Shown here one piece after another: positions 51,982 to 61,898 of a DNA stretch of 64,000 nucleotides. Every line of letters begins with the position of its first letter. The first letter of the stretch is position 1. Location: positions 1-64,000 of the forward strand of contig JACZXQ010000021.1 of assembly GCA_022571515.1 (NCBI GenBank), given 5' to 3'. The stretch is from Gemmatimonadota bacterium (GTDB lineage Bacteria; Gemmatimonadota; Gemmatimonadetes; Longimicrobiales; Gaopeijiaceae). The notes beneath the pieces were generated by a model that saw only the letters and a program-made list of their open reading frames with translations, did not search any database and was not told the origin of the DNA. The position numbers were made by a program, and so were the translations under genes.

Positions 51982-52522
51982 GCTGGACGTCCTCCAGGTA
52001 GTCCTTGAGCGGGCGCGCCACAGCGAGCGCACGCTCCGTAACCGCCCACGTGAGCACGTCCGAAACGGCCTTGCCCCCTGTCAGATGCTGCACGGCAACC
52101 TTGCCCAAGCGCCGGTCGGATTCGGCTGAGGCGGTGTGGTATTCCTGGTAGCGGGCGCCGACGCGCTGCTCGAAGAGGGGGAGTTGCGCCTCTGGCGTGC
52201 CGTTCTCGACCATGTCCTCGAAGACCGCCGAGTGGAGTCCGTCCAAGGCGCGCTTGACCAGTTCGTCCGGCGCGCGGCCCACGAAGGCCATTTGAGCGCC
52301 GCGCGTGTGCGCCCACATTAGGAAGATGAGCGCCTCTTCGACCGCCCGTTGGTCCGGGTTTCCGCTCTCATCGATGAGGCCCAGGTCCGCGAGGGCCGGC
52401 TCGGTCTCGCCGGCGGCTACAAAGTCCGAGAAGCTCTCCCAAACGAGGCGGGCAAGGTCGTCTGCAAGGTCTTCGGGTGTAATGTTGTCCGGGGCGCGGA
52501 ATTCTTGCGTTGGCTCGGTCAT
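51971..52522 (-). CDS. Conserved hypothetical protein
   Basis: Soluble acidic protein of 183 residues, with no signal peptide and no membrane span. It is predicted all-helical (DLARLVWESFSDFVAAGETE, IFLMWAHTRGAQMAFVGRAP). No family or catalytic motif was recognised. It converges on the paa operon with an 11-base overlap of 3' ends and diverges from a lipoprotein gene, so it is transcribed independently. Confidence 0.75.
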   Translation of the reverse strand: MTEPTQEFRAPDNITPEDLADDLARLVWESFSDFVAAGETEPALADLGLIDESGNPDQRAVEEALIFLMWAHTRGAQMAFVGRAPDELVKRALDGLHSAVFEDMVENGTPEAQLPLFEQRVGARYQEYHTASAESDRRLGKVAVQHLTGGKAVSDVLTWAVTERALAVARPLKDYLEDVQLIP

Positions 52523-52624
52523 ATCTCCAACCTGGCAACGGACGGATCTCGCAGGGCTCTTTGACGTACCACAATTCCATCCAGGTACTTTCGTGTGTCA
52601 AGTCTTTCGAGCGAGCTATCTTAC

Positions 52625-53308
52625 ATGATCTCTGAGAGAAAAACCCGAACGCGGCCCGTATTGTTTCAGGCGTTGTTGCTTCTTCCGCTCGTGGTCGGGT
52701 GTGCCGCTACCGCCGGTCTGCCCCAGCCGCGGTCGCTGGTGGTGAGATCGGGCGCCAGGCTCACCGCGGATCACGCACGCATGGCCGTAATCGACCAGTG
52801 GGTGCGAGAGCAGCTGCTCAACATCGTCGAGGATCCCTCGTTCCTCATCAAAACGCAGCTCGTCAGGGATCCGGTGTATCCGTGGGAGGAGTTCACAATC
52901 TCTGGGGACACGGCCACCGTGAACCTGCAACGCTCGGCTCCCGATGCCAGGAATCACTACGAGATCTACGCGCACCTGCACATGATGAAGAAGATGGATC
53001 GGCTGGACGAGTGGCTGCCCGACGCCGTAGGCCTGGAGGGGTACGAGCTCGAGCGCGCGATCCTGGTCCGGGTCTCCGATGCATGGCTCTACGGACGCAC
53101 GATTTTCGACCTTGCCCCGTACGCGCCCTTGGATGAACTCATCTTCGCCAACGAGAACGGATACCTGGACGCCTTCATCCTCACGGCGCGGGCGGATGAG
53201 TTTCGTGCGGAACGGCGCACGTGGCTCGACGAGAATCCGAACGCCACGCAGGAGTACCGGGCGTGGTTCCGCGAGATCTTCGAGAGGGATCCCAAGGGGC
53301 TCAGGTAG
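52625..53308 (+). CDS. Hypothetical lipoprotein
   Basis: Exported protein of 227 residues. The ATG at 52625 gives a basic N-terminus and a lipobox LVVGC; an earlier in-frame start would add residues that break the signal. The mature part is charged and helical, with ARMAVIDQWVREQLLNIVED and YLDAFILTARADEFRAERR. No family was recognised. It is followed after eight bases by a convergent short gene. Confidence 0.75.
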   Translation: MISERKTRTRPVLFQALLLLPLVVGCAATAGLPQPRSLVVRSGARLTADHARMAVIDQWVREQLLNIVEDPSFLIKTQLVRDPVYPWEEFTISGDTATVNLQRSAPDARNHYEIYAHLHMMKKMDRLDEWLPDAVGLEGYELERAILVRVSDAWLYGRTIFDLAPYAPLDELIFANENGYLDAFILTARADEFRAERRTWLDENPNATQEYRAWFREIFERDPKGLR

Positions 53309-53316
53309 GGGAGGCT

Positions 53317-53634
53317 CTAGATCGGCCCGGCGAGCTCCCAGCGAGCCGCCACCTGATCCGCCGCACCGTCAATGGCCTCAACGCTGACGTCGATTCGCCC
53401 TGTTCGCGCGAGCCGCTCGTCGGAGGGCCGCCCGCCGAACAGAGCGAAGCCCACGATCCGTAACTCGCACGCTGCGCTACCGTCGGGTGAGGCAGCTTTC
53501 ATTCGGGCGCCTTTGAGCTCCCTTATCGTGGGTGCCTCTCCCCGCTGTAGCCGGAGCTTGAGGATACGGCCCTCGTGGGGACCGTCCATGACGTCGAGAA
53601 TCCGAAAAACGGCCTTGTGGTGGGTGCTGTGCAT
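53317..53634 (-). CDS. Conserved hypothetical small protein
   Basis: Soluble protein of 105-107 residues (starts possible at 53640 and 53634). It is mostly beta (AVFRILDVMDGPHEGRILKL, ACELRIVGFALFGGRPSDE) and has no motif I can name. The compact composition and position between two transcription units support a real gene. Function unknown. Confidence 0.65.
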   Translation of the reverse strand: MHSTHHKAVFRILDVMDGPHEGRILKLRLQRGEAPTIRELKGARMKAASPDGSAACELRIVGFALFGGRPSDERLARTGRIDVSVEAIDGAADQVAARWELAGPI

Positions 53635-53730
53635 GGCCATATGATCTCGGGCGTAGGACGGTCGGTCAGTGGATGGATGGAAGGTAAGGAAGGCTAGGAT
53701 TGGTAGCTAGTGAGGTCAACGGACGGAGTC

Positions 53731-55188
53731 ATGAGCAAAACGGACACATCCGGGTCTGGGACTGGGGGTCGTAGCGAGGGCTCGTCGCTGAGCATGCCGC
53801 CCGACGAGATGCGTCGCCTCGGGTACCGGGTGGTGGACGCGCTCGTGGCCCGCGCCACAGACCTGCCGGACGACGTGGCCTGGGTGGGTGGTCGCCGCGA
53901 AGAGATGGAAAAGCTCTTCCGGGCGCCCGCACCCGAGGTGGGCCAGTCCGCCGACGAGGTGCTGGAGCGTGCCATGGGTGAGATTCTGCCACGTGCGGGC
54001 CGCATCGATCACCCGAGATTCTTCGCGTTCATTCCCTCGTCGCCCACATGGGCCTCCATACTCGCCGAATTCCTCACGGCCGGGTTCAACATATTCCAAG
54101 GCACTTGGCTCGCGTCGGCCGGTCCGAGTCAGATCGAATTGGTGGTGCTGGACTGGTTCCGTGAGTGGCTGGGGATGCCCGAGGGGGGTGGAGGGCTGCT
54201 CACGAGCGGCGGGTCGGCCGCGAACTTGGGGGCTGTGGTCGCCGCCCGCGAACGTGCGGGCAACCCACCCGAGGGGGTCGTCTACCTGGGAGACCAAGGG
54301 CACAGCTCCCTGGTGCGGGCGACCAGGATCTGCGGTATCGCTCATGTGAGGAAGGTCCCCACCGGTGAGGATTTCGCCGTGGAGCCGGCCGCTCTGGAGC
54401 GAGCGATTCAGGAGGATCGGGCGCACGGTCTCTCGCCGTTCATGATGTGCGCCAATGCGGGGGCTACCAACACGGGCGCCTTGGACCCGTTGCCGGAACT
54501 CGCGGGGATTTGCCGGCGCGAGGGCCTGTGGTTTCATGTGGATGGTGCCTACGGCGGGTTCGCGGTCCTCACGGCGCGCGGTAAGGACGCGCTAGACGGG
54601 ATCGGGCTTGCCGACTCGGTGACGCTGGATCCCCACAAATGGCTATTCCAGCCTTTCGAGGTGGGGTGCCTGCTCATGAAGGACCCGGGAGCTTTGGAGG
54701 CCGCGTTCAGCGTCGAGGCGGAATATCTCCAGGACGTCGACTGGGGGAGTGAGCACGTGAACTTCGCCGACCGTGGGCTTCAGCTCACCCGGCGGTTCCG
54801 CGCTCTCAAGATCTGGATGTCCGTTCAGACTCACGGGCTCGCGGCGTTCCGGGCCGCCATCGACGAGGCGTTCGACCTGGCGCTGGGCGCGGAGCGCTTC
54901 GTTCGTGACTCCCCCGACCTCGAGATTCTTTCTCCGGCCGCGATGGGGGTGGTCTGCTATCGGTTCAACCCGGCGGACAGGACGCTCGACGAAGAAGAGC
55001 TAGAGAGCCTGAACACGGCCATCCAGGCCGCGATCGTCGAGACTGGATACGCGATGATCTCATCCACGCGGCTGCGCGGTCGGTACTCACTCCGCCTCTG
55101 CATCATGAACTTCACGTCGACATGGGCGGATGTGCAGGGTACGCTTCAGCGTGTGCTGGACGTTGGCCATGAGCTGGGGCTCCGCTGA
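53731..55188 (+). CDS. PLP-dependent decarboxylase, aromatic amino acid decarboxylase type
   Basis: Group II pyridoxal-phosphate decarboxylase of 485 residues; ATG 53731 (GTG 53710 possible). The PLP lysine is in TLDPHKWLFQPFEVG (about residue 302); the cofactor-anchoring aspartate is in WFHVDGAYGG, and substrate-channel features PRFFAFIPSS and SGGSAANLGA match the family. Members remove CO2 from DOPA, tryptophan, tyrosine, glutamate or phenylacetaldehyde precursors; the exact substrate is open. Its stop is eight bases before the membrane-protease gene. Confidence 0.88.
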   Translation: MSKTDTSGSGTGGRSEGSSLSMPPDEMRRLGYRVVDALVARATDLPDDVAWVGGRREEMEKLFRAPAPEVGQSADEVLERAMGEILPRAGRIDHPRFFAFIPSSPTWASILAEFLTAGFNIFQGTWLASAGPSQIELVVLDWFREWLGMPEGGGGLLTSGGSAANLGAVVAARERAGNPPEGVVYLGDQGHSSLVRATRICGIAHVRKVPTGEDFAVEPAALERAIQEDRAHGLSPFMMCANAGATNTGALDPLPELAGICRREGLWFHVDGAYGGFAVLTARGKDALDGIGLADSVTLDPHKWLFQPFEVGCLLMKDPGALEAAFSVEAEYLQDVDWGSEHVNFADRGLQLTRRFRALKIWMSVQTHGLAAFRAAIDEAFDLALGAERFVRDSPDLEILSPAAMGVVCYRFNPADRTLDEEELESLNTAIQAAIVETGYAMISSTRLRGRYSLRLCIMNFTSTWADVQGTLQRVLDVGHELGLR

Positions 55189-55196
55189 TCACCGCG

Positions 55197-55910
55197 GTGG
55201 GATTGGTCGGCTACCCGCTGGTCGTCGGCGCTCTATGGGCCTGGACTGCCCTGGGCGTGTTCGACGCCTTCGTGCTGGCGGCGCTGGTCCAGCTCATTCC
55301 ATTCCTCGCGGTCGCTCAGCTTCGCCAGCTTCCGGTAGGCAAGGTCCCGCGTATCTCAGTGTACTTCTCGTCTGCAGGGGTGATCGCCATCGTAGGAGGA
55401 GTGGCACTGGCGGCGGGCCTGGCGCGCGGGGGGTGGGGGGCGTTGGGCTTCGGGCCCGTGCCGTGGCGATCCGTCGTAGTTTGGGTGGTCTCCATCTCGG
55501 CCATATCTCTCGCGTTGGCGCCCCTCGGCGTACGGATACGCCACAGTCTGGGCGTCGAGGAGACCCCGTTCCTCAAGCAAATCCTCCCCAGGTCTCGGAT
55601 GGAGAAGGCGGTCTTCGCGCTTCTGTCCGTGATTGCGGGCTTCGGCGAGGAGATCGCATATCGAGGCTATGCGATCACGGCACTCGCCCTGATTTCCGGA
55701 TCGATGCCCATGGCGGTAGTGGTGAGTTCGGCCGCTTTCGGCGTGCTCCACACCTACCAAGGATGGATCGGCATCGTGAGAACCGGGCTCCTCGGGGCGG
55801 TCCTAGCTGGTGTCTTCCTCATCTCGGACAGCATCTGGCCACCGATCGCTGTGCACGCGTCGCTCGACCTGTGGGCTGGTCTCGTTATCGGCGACCGGTT
55901 TCTCAAGTAG
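55197..55910 (+). CDS. CPBP-family intramembrane metalloprotease
   Basis: Integral membrane protein of 237 residues with six to seven hydrophobic segments, GTG start at 55197. The CPBP (ABI/CAAX-like) motifs are present: FGEEIAYRGY with the paired glutamates and Arg, FGVLHTYQG with the first His, and IAVHASLDLWAG with the second His and Asp. Bacterial members cleave membrane peptides or modify bacteriocin-type peptides. It follows the decarboxylase closely, so they probably share a transcript. Confidence 0.82.
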   Translation: MGLVGYPLVVGALWAWTALGVFDAFVLAALVQLIPFLAVAQLRQLPVGKVPRISVYFSSAGVIAIVGGVALAAGLARGGWGALGFGPVPWRSVVVWVVSISAISLALAPLGVRIRHSLGVEETPFLKQILPRSRMEKAVFALLSVIAGFGEEIAYRGYAITALALISGSMPMAVVVSSAAFGVLHTYQGWIGIVRTGLLGAVLAGVFLISDSIWPPIAVHASLDLWAGLVIGDRFLK

Positions 55911-55941
55911 GCCATCAAGTATACGCAGCAAGGAGAAACAC

Positions 55942-56358
55942 GTGGAAATCGATCTAGCTCTTCTCGCGGATGCCGCTACGGTGGACGCCGCCGGAAAGCT
56001 CAACATACTCGGCATCTTCGATCGGGTGCACGCGCACCGTCTGCCCGCGAAGCATGGTCGCATCTCGCTCATCCTCCGCTTCACCGCCAGCGTGAGGGAT
56101 GCGGGAAGCCATCGCATTCAGATCACACTGACGGGGCCCGACGCGAGAGAGATCCTGAACATCGATGGAGAGATGCAACTCGGGCCGGGAGCGCACGGTC
56201 CGTCTGGCCAGATCCGGGTTCCGCACGTGATCAACCTCGATGGGTTGGTTTTCGAAAGGTCGGGCGTGTACACGTTCGATGTGCGCGTCGATGGGGAGCA
56301 TCACGTGGCTATTCCGCTCACGGTGGTCGGTCCGGCAGCGGGTGCTGCCCAGGCCTGA
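55942..56358 (+). CDS. Conserved beta-rich protein (DUF6941-like)
   Basis: Soluble protein of 138 residues. The GTG at 55942 has an ideal AAGGAG site eight bases before it, which decides the start. It opens with EIDLALLADAATVDAAGKLN and ILGIFDRVHAHRLPAKHG, the pattern of the DUF6941 group found in many bacteria, and continues as a beta sandwich. No enzyme motif is present. Probably the third gene of the decarboxylase-protease transcript. Confidence 0.72.
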   Translation: MEIDLALLADAATVDAAGKLNILGIFDRVHAHRLPAKHGRISLILRFTASVRDAGSHRIQITLTGPDAREILNIDGEMQLGPGAHGPSGQIRVPHVINLDGLVFERSGVYTFDVRVDGEHHVAIPLTVVGPAAGAAQA

Positions 56359-56536
56359 CGCTGGCTCCCGGGGTCGGCGTTTTTGGAACGCAGAGGGGGG
56401 TTGTACCGGTTGGGGTCACGTAGGGAGGAGGCTCCCGGGTCGAATCTCCTTGCAGAAACAAACAGGCGGGGGAATAAGTAGATATGGGGGGTGGGGCTGA
56501 GTGCCCTTCCCACGAGCGTGAGGCAGGAGCAGAACG

Positions 56537-56959
56537 GTGATCTTCCGCTGCAACTTCGAAGAACTGAGCGCCCTGAGGCATGGGGCCCGGGCCGTACTCG
56601 ATGAGTACTTGCCGGAAGATGCAGCGGTCGCCGCTCCGCCGGAGGAGCGGGAGCGCGTGGCCCAGGTGCTCCCAAGACTCCAGGGAGACCTCTCGATCGG
56701 CACCCTCCGCGAACAACGGGGGCTGCAGAAGGCCGTAATGGCCATCGTAGAACGCCTCAGGGCGCAGATGGAGGTGACGGTCGCCGCGACCCACCCGGCC
56801 GACGAGGGGGCGGTAGCCGCCTACTTCGACTTCGCGCACGCCTACTCCGTGCTTTCGCGGCTCGATGAAATCGGCCGTGAGATGGAAGCGTTGATCGAAT
56901 TGGTGACCGGAGCCCCTCCGTCCGACGACGTCGCGCGTACGTTCGTGTTCCCCGACTGA
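56537..56959 (+). CDS. Conserved hypothetical helical protein
   Basis: Soluble acidic protein of 140 residues, start GTG 56537. It is predicted helical (ALRHGARAVLDEYLPEDAAV, VMAIVERLRAQMEVTVAATH). There are no membrane spans, signal or known motif. It precedes the ECF sigma factor gene by 147 bases. Function unknown. Confidence 0.65.
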   Translation: MIFRCNFEELSALRHGARAVLDEYLPEDAAVAAPPEERERVAQVLPRLQGDLSIGTLREQRGLQKAVMAIVERLRAQMEVTVAATHPADEGAVAAYFDFAHAYSVLSRLDEIGREMEALIELVTGAPPSDDVARTFVFPD

Positions 56960-57106
56960 AGCTCCCGGCGAGCGCCGTTCGTTCGACTCCGACCCTCCCC
57001 GACAAGCCGGATTCCTGTTACTGTCTCGCATCGCTCGCGCCAGGCCCCAAGAGGCGCACGGTGGTGACCACACGGGCGAAGCACCGAACTCCGAGACTCG
57101 GACCAC

Positions 57107-57730
57107 GTGACCAGCGAAAACGAAGACACCCCCGCTGCGGCCGGCGGTGACAGCGTCCATCGGGTCAGCTTCATCGAAGAGGCGATCCCACACATGGACG
57201 CCGTCTATCGATTCGCGCTTCGGTTGACCGGTACGCAGGACGGCGCTGAGGACCTCGTTCAGGACACCTTTCTTCGGGCTTACCGTGCGTGGGATCAGTA
57301 CACGCCGGGAACCCGCTGCAAGAGCTGGCTATTTACGATTTGCAGGAACGTCTTCCTCAGGCAGCATGAACGGCGGCAGCGACACGACGAGATTGTTCAG
57401 GAGACTGCGCAGGAGGATGCCGCGTCTCTCAGCCACGAGGCGCCGGTATTCGCCGCCTCCAAGGACTCCGATCCGGAGGGAGCCTTCTTCAAGTCGATCG
57501 TCGACGAGGAGATCCTGGAGGCCATCGACGATTTGCCGAACGAGTACAGAATGGCAGTGATCCTCTCGGACCTGGAGGATCTTTCGTACAACGAGATCGC
57601 CGAGATCATGGAGATTCCCGTCGGCACGGTGAAGAGCCGGCTTTTCCGGGGGCGCAGACAGTTACAGAAGAGGTTACACGGGTATGCGGTCGAGATGGGG
57701 TACATTTCCGGCACGGTGGGAGACCAATAG
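57107..57730 (+). CDS. ECF-type RNA polymerase sigma factor
   Basis: Alternative sigma factor of 207 residues. Region 2 is AEDLVQDTFLRAYRAWDQYT plus TRCKSWLFTICRNVFLRQHE (core and -10 recognition); region 4 is LPNEYRMAVILSDLEDLSYN plus IAEIMEIPVGTVKSRLFRG (-35 recognition, helix-turn-helix). GTG 57107 is the start; the first 15 residues are charged and may be variable. The next base after its stop begins a zinc-type anti-sigma gene. It directs RNA polymerase to an unknown set of promoters. Confidence 0.9.
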   Translation: MTSENEDTPAAAGGDSVHRVSFIEEAIPHMDAVYRFALRLTGTQDGAEDLVQDTFLRAYRAWDQYTPGTRCKSWLFTICRNVFLRQHERRQRHDEIVQETAQEDAASLSHEAPVFAASKDSDPEGAFFKSIVDEEILEAIDDLPNEYRMAVILSDLEDLSYNEIAEIMEIPVGTVKSRLFRGRRQLQKRLHGYAVEMGYISGTVGDQ

Positions 57731-58054
57731 GTGAAGCCGTTCGATAGGCTACGGAAGTTGTTTGGCTCCATCGGTCGCGGTGAGCACCGTGACGGAGCCG
57801 ATGACGGCATGATTTCGTGCGAAGAGGCGAAGACGCGCCTGTTCGAGTTCCTAGACGGCGAATTGGCCGAGATCTCCCACGACGAGGTGGAGCGCCACGT
57901 CGAGCTCTGCAAGGCGTGCTATCCCCGCTTGCAGTTCGAGCGTCATTTTCTGGATGCGCTACAGGCCGCCGAAGACCGCGGTACCGCCTCACCCGAGCTC
58001 AAGGACCGCATCCTGAAGGTGCTGGCAAAGGAATCGGCGAACGACTCCTTCTAG
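57731..58054 (+). CDS. Zinc-binding anti-sigma factor (ZAS type)
   Basis: Soluble protein of 107 residues, GTG start directly abutting the sigma gene stop. It carries the ZAS motif in HVELCKACYPRL (HxxxCxxC; the first ligand is upstream in the helix), the zinc-binding clamp that holds ECF sigma factors and, in RsrA-type members, releases them on oxidation. No membrane span follows, so it is a cytoplasmic sensor. It controls the preceding sigma factor. Confidence 0.83.
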   Translation: MKPFDRLRKLFGSIGRGEHRDGADDGMISCEEAKTRLFEFLDGELAEISHDEVERHVELCKACYPRLQFERHFLDALQAAEDRGTASPELKDRILKVLAKESANDSF

Positions 58055-58081
58055 GTCGCCGTCCGTGCATCGACGGTCATC

Positions 58082-58119
58082 GGGCCATGGATCTGCGTGA
58101 TCTGTGGCCCTTTTTCTTT
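58082..58119 (+). terminator. Rho-independent terminator after the sigma/anti-sigma pair
   Basis: GGGCCA (58082-58087) pairs with TGGCCC (58105-58110), with an inner GATC/GATC helix, followed by TTTTTCTTT. This ends the sigma/anti-sigma transcript about 100 bases before gyrA, so gyrA needs its own promoter. Confidence 0.75.
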
Positions 58120-58215
58120 GTTGCCTTGCGAAGCGCAACGCTTCCTTAGAGAGTACCGGCGTCGCGGCGTCCGCCGACCCCTGCACGCCGCAAATGACCG
58201 ATGTGAGGAGACGGT

Positions 58216-60753
58216 ATGACGGCCCAATCCCGGGAGCGAATCGTTCCCCGGCTCATCGAGGAGGAAATGCGGGAGTCGTTCCTCGATTACTCGATGAGCG
58301 TGATCGTGCAGCGCGCCCTTCCCGACGTCCGAGACGGACTCAAGCCGGTGCACCGGCGCATACTCTTTGCCATGCATGAGTTGGGCTTGGTGCCGGATCG
58401 CCCACACAAGAAGAGCGCGGCCGTGGTCGGCGATGTGCTCGGGAAGTACCATCCGCACGGCGACAGCGCCGTGTACGACGCGATGGTCCGCATGGTGCAG
58501 GACTTCTCGCTGCGGTATCCCCTCATCGATGGGCAGGGCAACTTCGGCTCGATCGACGGTGACTCCGCAGCTGCGTATCGGTACACCGAAGCGCGGCTTG
58601 CCCCTGTGGCCCAGGAGCTGCTCGCGGACATCGACCGAGAGACCGTCGATTTCACACCGAATTTCGACGATCGGCTCCAGGAACCCACCGTTCTCCCGAC
58701 CCGCCTGCCCAACCTCTTGGTGAACGGGAGTTCGGGGATCGCGGTTGGCATGAGCACCAATGTGCCTCCCCACAATCTGCGCGAGGTGGCCGCGGCGTTG
58801 CATGCCCTCGTCGAGGAAGCGGAGCCGACGGTCGAGTCGCTCATGAAGCACCTCCCCGGGCCGGACTTTCCCACCGGAGGCTTCGTGGTGGGCACGGAGG
58901 GTATCCGTTCGATGTACGAGACGGGGCGGGGCCGCATGCGAGTGCGCGCCCGCATCGTGCAGGAGGCCCTCAGGGGTGGGAAGAAGCAACTGGTCGTCAC
59001 CGAACTTCCATACGCCGTCTCCAAGACGCGCATCATCGAGCAGATCGCCGACCTCGCGCGGAAGGGCAAGCTCGACGAGATCACCGACATGAGGGACGAA
59101 TCCGATCGCGATGGTCTCCGGCTCGTGCTACAGCTCAAGGGAGGCGTGCGGACGGCCAAGGTTCTGACGCGCCTCTTCAAGAAGACGAGCCTGGAGACCA
59201 CGTTCGGCGCCATCGTCCTGGCGCTCGACGAGGGAGAGCCCCGCGAGTTCGACCTGCTGACGCTGCTCGAGCGCTACCGCGATCATCGCTTGGAGATCAT
59301 CCAGAGACGCAGCCGCTACGATTTGGAGAAGGCGCAGAGCGAGCAGCATGTGACCGAGGGGCTCCTGGCCGCTCTCGACGCAATCGACGAGGTCGTGGCG
59401 ATAATCCGACGTTCGTCCGACCGGGCCGCGGCGTTACAGGGCCTCCAGGATCTCCTCGGCCTGAGCGAGGTCCAGGCCGATGCCATCCTGAATATGCGCC
59501 TGGCGAGGCTCACGAGCCTGGAGCACGGCCAGTTGAAAGACCGGCTGAAGGCGCTCAGGGCCAGCATCCAGGACCTGCGAGCGCTTCTGAAGAGCGAGGC
59601 GGCGCAGCTCCAAGTCATGCTCGATGAGTTGGATGAGATCGTCGAGAAGTATGGCGATGCTCGCCGCACCGTGATTCTCGACGGGGAGGATGAGGCCGAG
59701 ATCGAGGTGGAGGCTCAGATCGCCGCCGAAGATGTGGTGGTCACGGTGAGTCACGAGGGGTTCGTAAAACGGGTACCCATGCACCTCCACCAGCGGCGCG
59801 TCTCGAGCGGGAAGGCGCTCGCCGGCATGGACAAGTACGAAGACGACTACCTCGAGAAGGTCTTCGTTGCGAAGACCCAGGGATGGATTTTGACGTTCAC
59901 CGAAGGCGGGCAGGTGTACTTCCTTCCGGTTCTCGATGTGCCGGAAGGGTCACGCGCGTCCAGGGGACAGTCGGTCTACAGCCTCACCGCCGCTGACCGC
60001 GAAGACCCCGTCGTCGCCATGCTGCCGGTGGACGATCTGTCAGCCGACCGGTTCCTGCTATTTCTGTCGGAGGGGGGCGTGATGAAGCGCTCCAAGCTCG
60101 GCGAATTTCTGCACCCGCGAGTGGGTGGTGTCATCGCGGCGGGCCTCAAGGAAGGAGACCGCATTCTCGATGTGGCGTTCTCCGACGGTGACGGCGAGGT
60201 CATGCTGATTACCCGGGCAGGGCGCGCTATTCGCTTTGCGGAGACCGACCTGACCGTCATGGGTCGCACGGCTAGGGGTGTCAAAGCCATCGATCTGCAG
60301 AAGGGGGACGCAGTGGTGGGTATGCTTCTCATCCGCAGGGAGGCATGGGTCCTCACGGTGACCGACGGAGGTATGGGGAAGCGCACCGAGGTGGGTGAGT
60401 TTCCTCTGCAAAAGCGTGGTGGCCGAGGGACGCTGGCCACTCCTCAAGAGGGTGGAAGTTCTTTGGTGGCCGCGCTCGAGGTGCTCGAAGGTGACGAGGT
60501 CATGATCGTGGCTGCGGGAGGGCAGTTGAGCCGGATATCGGCAGGGGAGATCCCGGCCCAAGGACGCCGCAGGCTCGGCAGCCGCGTGGTCGACCTGGAG
60601 AAGGGCGACCGCGTGGTCGAGGTGACGCGCGCGCATGGCCGGCCGAGCGGGGCTCCCCCGGCCGCGGTCGTGGCGCAGGACCAGGAGAACGGACCAGCGG
60701 AGGGCGCCGGTCAACTGGAATTACTTGGACAGGAAGAGGTGATCGATACATGA
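58216..60753 (+). CDS. gyrA: DNA gyrase subunit A
   Basis: Subunit A of gyrase, 845 residues, which cuts and rejoins DNA while introducing negative supercoils. The catalytic Tyr is in [11 protein letters not shown]; the quinolone-resistance region reads [13 protein letters not shown], with the wild-type Ser and Asp. The C-terminal domain has beta-pinwheel blades and the GyrA box in [10 protein letters not shown], which distinguishes it from ParC. The start ATG 58216 is preceded by GAGGAGACGG. The stop overlaps the next gene (ATGA). Confidence 0.95.
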   Translation: MTAQSRERIVPRLIEEEMRESFLDYSMSVIVQRALPDVRDGLKPVHRRILFAMHELGLVPDRPHKKSAAVVGDVLGKYHPHGDSAVYDAMVRMVQDFSLRYPLIDGQGNFGSIDGDSAAAYRYTEARLAPVAQELLADIDRETVDFTPNFDDRLQEPTVLPTRLPNLLVNGSSGIAVGMSTNVPPHNLREVAAALHALVEEAEPTVESLMKHLPGPDFPTGGFVVGTEGIRSMYETGRGRMRVRARIVQEALRGGKKQLVVTELPYAVSKTRIIEQIADLARKGKLDEITDMRDESDRDGLRLVLQLKGGVRTAKVLTRLFKKTSLETTFGAIVLALDEGEPREFDLLTLLERYRDHRLEIIQRRSRYDLEKAQSEQHVTEGLLAALDAIDEVVAIIRRSSDRAAALQGLQDLLGLSEVQADAILNMRLARLTSLEHGQLKDRLKALRASIQDLRALLKSEAAQLQVMLDELDEIVEKYGDARRTVILDGEDEAEIEVEAQIAAEDVVVTVSHEGFVKRVPMHLHQRRVSSGKALAGMDKYEDDYLEKVFVAKTQGWILTFTEGGQVYFLPVLDVPEGSRASRGQSVYSLTAADREDPVVAMLPVDDLSADRFLLFLSEGGVMKRSKLGEFLHPRVGGVIAAGLKEGDRILDVAFSDGDGEVMLITRAGRAIRFAETDLTVMGRTARGVKAIDLQKGDAVVGMLLIRREAWVLTVTDGGMGKRTEVGEFPLQKRGGRGTLATPQEGGSSLVAALEVLEGDEVMIVAAGGQLSRISAGEIPAQGRRRLGSRVVDLEKGDRVVEVTRAHGRPSGAPPAAVVAQDQENGPAEGAGQLELLGQEEVIDT

Positions 60754-61898
60754 AGATGCTCGTGCTTGGTGGGGGCGCTCAAGGCAAGGCCGCCGCTTTC
60801 GATCTTGTGCTTCGCGACGACGTCGAGAGTGTGGTCGTAGCCGATGCGGACACTACGGACGTTCCACGTTATCTGGCCGGTCACGTTGGGGAGAAGCTGT
60901 CCTTCGTCACCGTGGACGCGACGGATCATGCGAGCGTTCGGTCGGTCATGGAGGGGCGTGATGCCGTGATGTGCGCGCTGCCCTACTTCTTCAACCTGGA
61001 GATGACCAAGCTCGCGATTGAGAGCGGGGCGCACTATTGCGACCTTGGAGGCAACACGGACATCGTGGCGGCCCAGAAAGAGCTGCATGGCGCCGCGCAG
61101 GACGCCGGCGTGAGCGTCGTGCCCGACTCCGGGTTGGCACCCGGAATGGTGAACATCCTGGTGCAGGCGGGCATCGACGACCTGGACGAGGCGTCCTCGG
61201 CGCGCATATGGGTGGGTGGCCTACCCCAGCATCCCCAGCCCCCGCTCAACTATCAGATCGTCTACTCAATGCAGGGCGTGCTCGACTATTACACGACGGA
61301 CGCCCTGGTGCTGGAGGATGGGGCTCCGGTGACGAAGGAGTCCCTCACGGGCCTGGAGACGCTCACGTTTCCGGAGCCCGTCGGGGAGCTGGAGGCCTTC
61401 TATACGGCCGGCGGCATCTCGACGCTTCCATTCCGCTACGAGGGCAAGATCGACCATATCTCCTACAAGACCCTGCGCTACCCGGGCCACGCCGAGATCA
61501 TGAAGGCGGTGCGGGACCTGGGGCTGATCGGCCTGGATCCGGTTCAGGTCGGCGACAGCACGGTGGTCCCTCGCGACGTGTTCATCGAGGTGGTCTCGAC
61601 CCGACTGAGAAACCCGGAGGGAGACGACCTGGTCGCCCTCAGGGTCGAGATCGCTGGAGTGAAGGACGGCGCACAGAAGACGATCCGCTACGAGCTCCTG
61701 GATCGTTACGACGCCGACACGGGCCTCACGGCCATGATGCGCACCACGGGCTTCTCGCTGGCCATCACGAGCGTCATGCAGACCGACGGGCGCATCGGAG
61801 CCACAGGCGTTCTCACCCCGGACGAGTGCGTGCCGGCGGCGGCCTACCTGGCCGAGTTGGCAGCCCGGGGCGTGAGCGTGGAGCGCAGCGACACTTAG
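60750..61898 (+). CDS. Saccharopine dehydrogenase-family protein, lysine 6-dehydrogenase-like
   Basis: NAD(P)-dependent dehydrogenase of 382 residues. The Rossmann start is [20 protein letters not shown]; later blocks are [48 protein letters not shown] and [14 protein letters not shown]. This order is close to Geobacillus-type lysine 6-dehydrogenase, which oxidises lysine to the semialdehyde that closes to piperideine carboxylate; saccharopine reductase is the other option. It overlaps gyrA by four bases and the convergent M28 gene by four. Confidence 0.83.
   Translation: MKMLVLGGGAQGKAAAFDLVLRDDVESVVVADADTTDVPRYLAGHVGEKLSFVTVDATDHASVRSVMEGRDAVMCALPYFFNLEMTKLAIESGAHYCDLGGNTDIVAAQKELHGAAQDAGVSVVPDSGLAPGMVNILVQAGIDDLDEASSARIWVGGLPQHPQPPLNYQIVYSMQGVLDYYTTDALVLEDGAPVTKESLTGLETLTFPEPVGELEAFYTAGGISTLPFRYEGKIDHISYKTLRYPGHAEIMKAVRDLGLIGLDPVQVGDSTVVPRDVFIEVVSTRLRNPEGDDLVALRVEIAGVKDGAQKTIRYELLDRYDADTGLTAMMRTTGFSLAITSVMQTDGRIGATGVLTPDECVPAAAYLAELAARGVSVERSDT

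Noticed and set aside
58120..58215. Promoter of gyrA
   Set aside because: No pair of boxes with acceptable spacing was convincing by eye.
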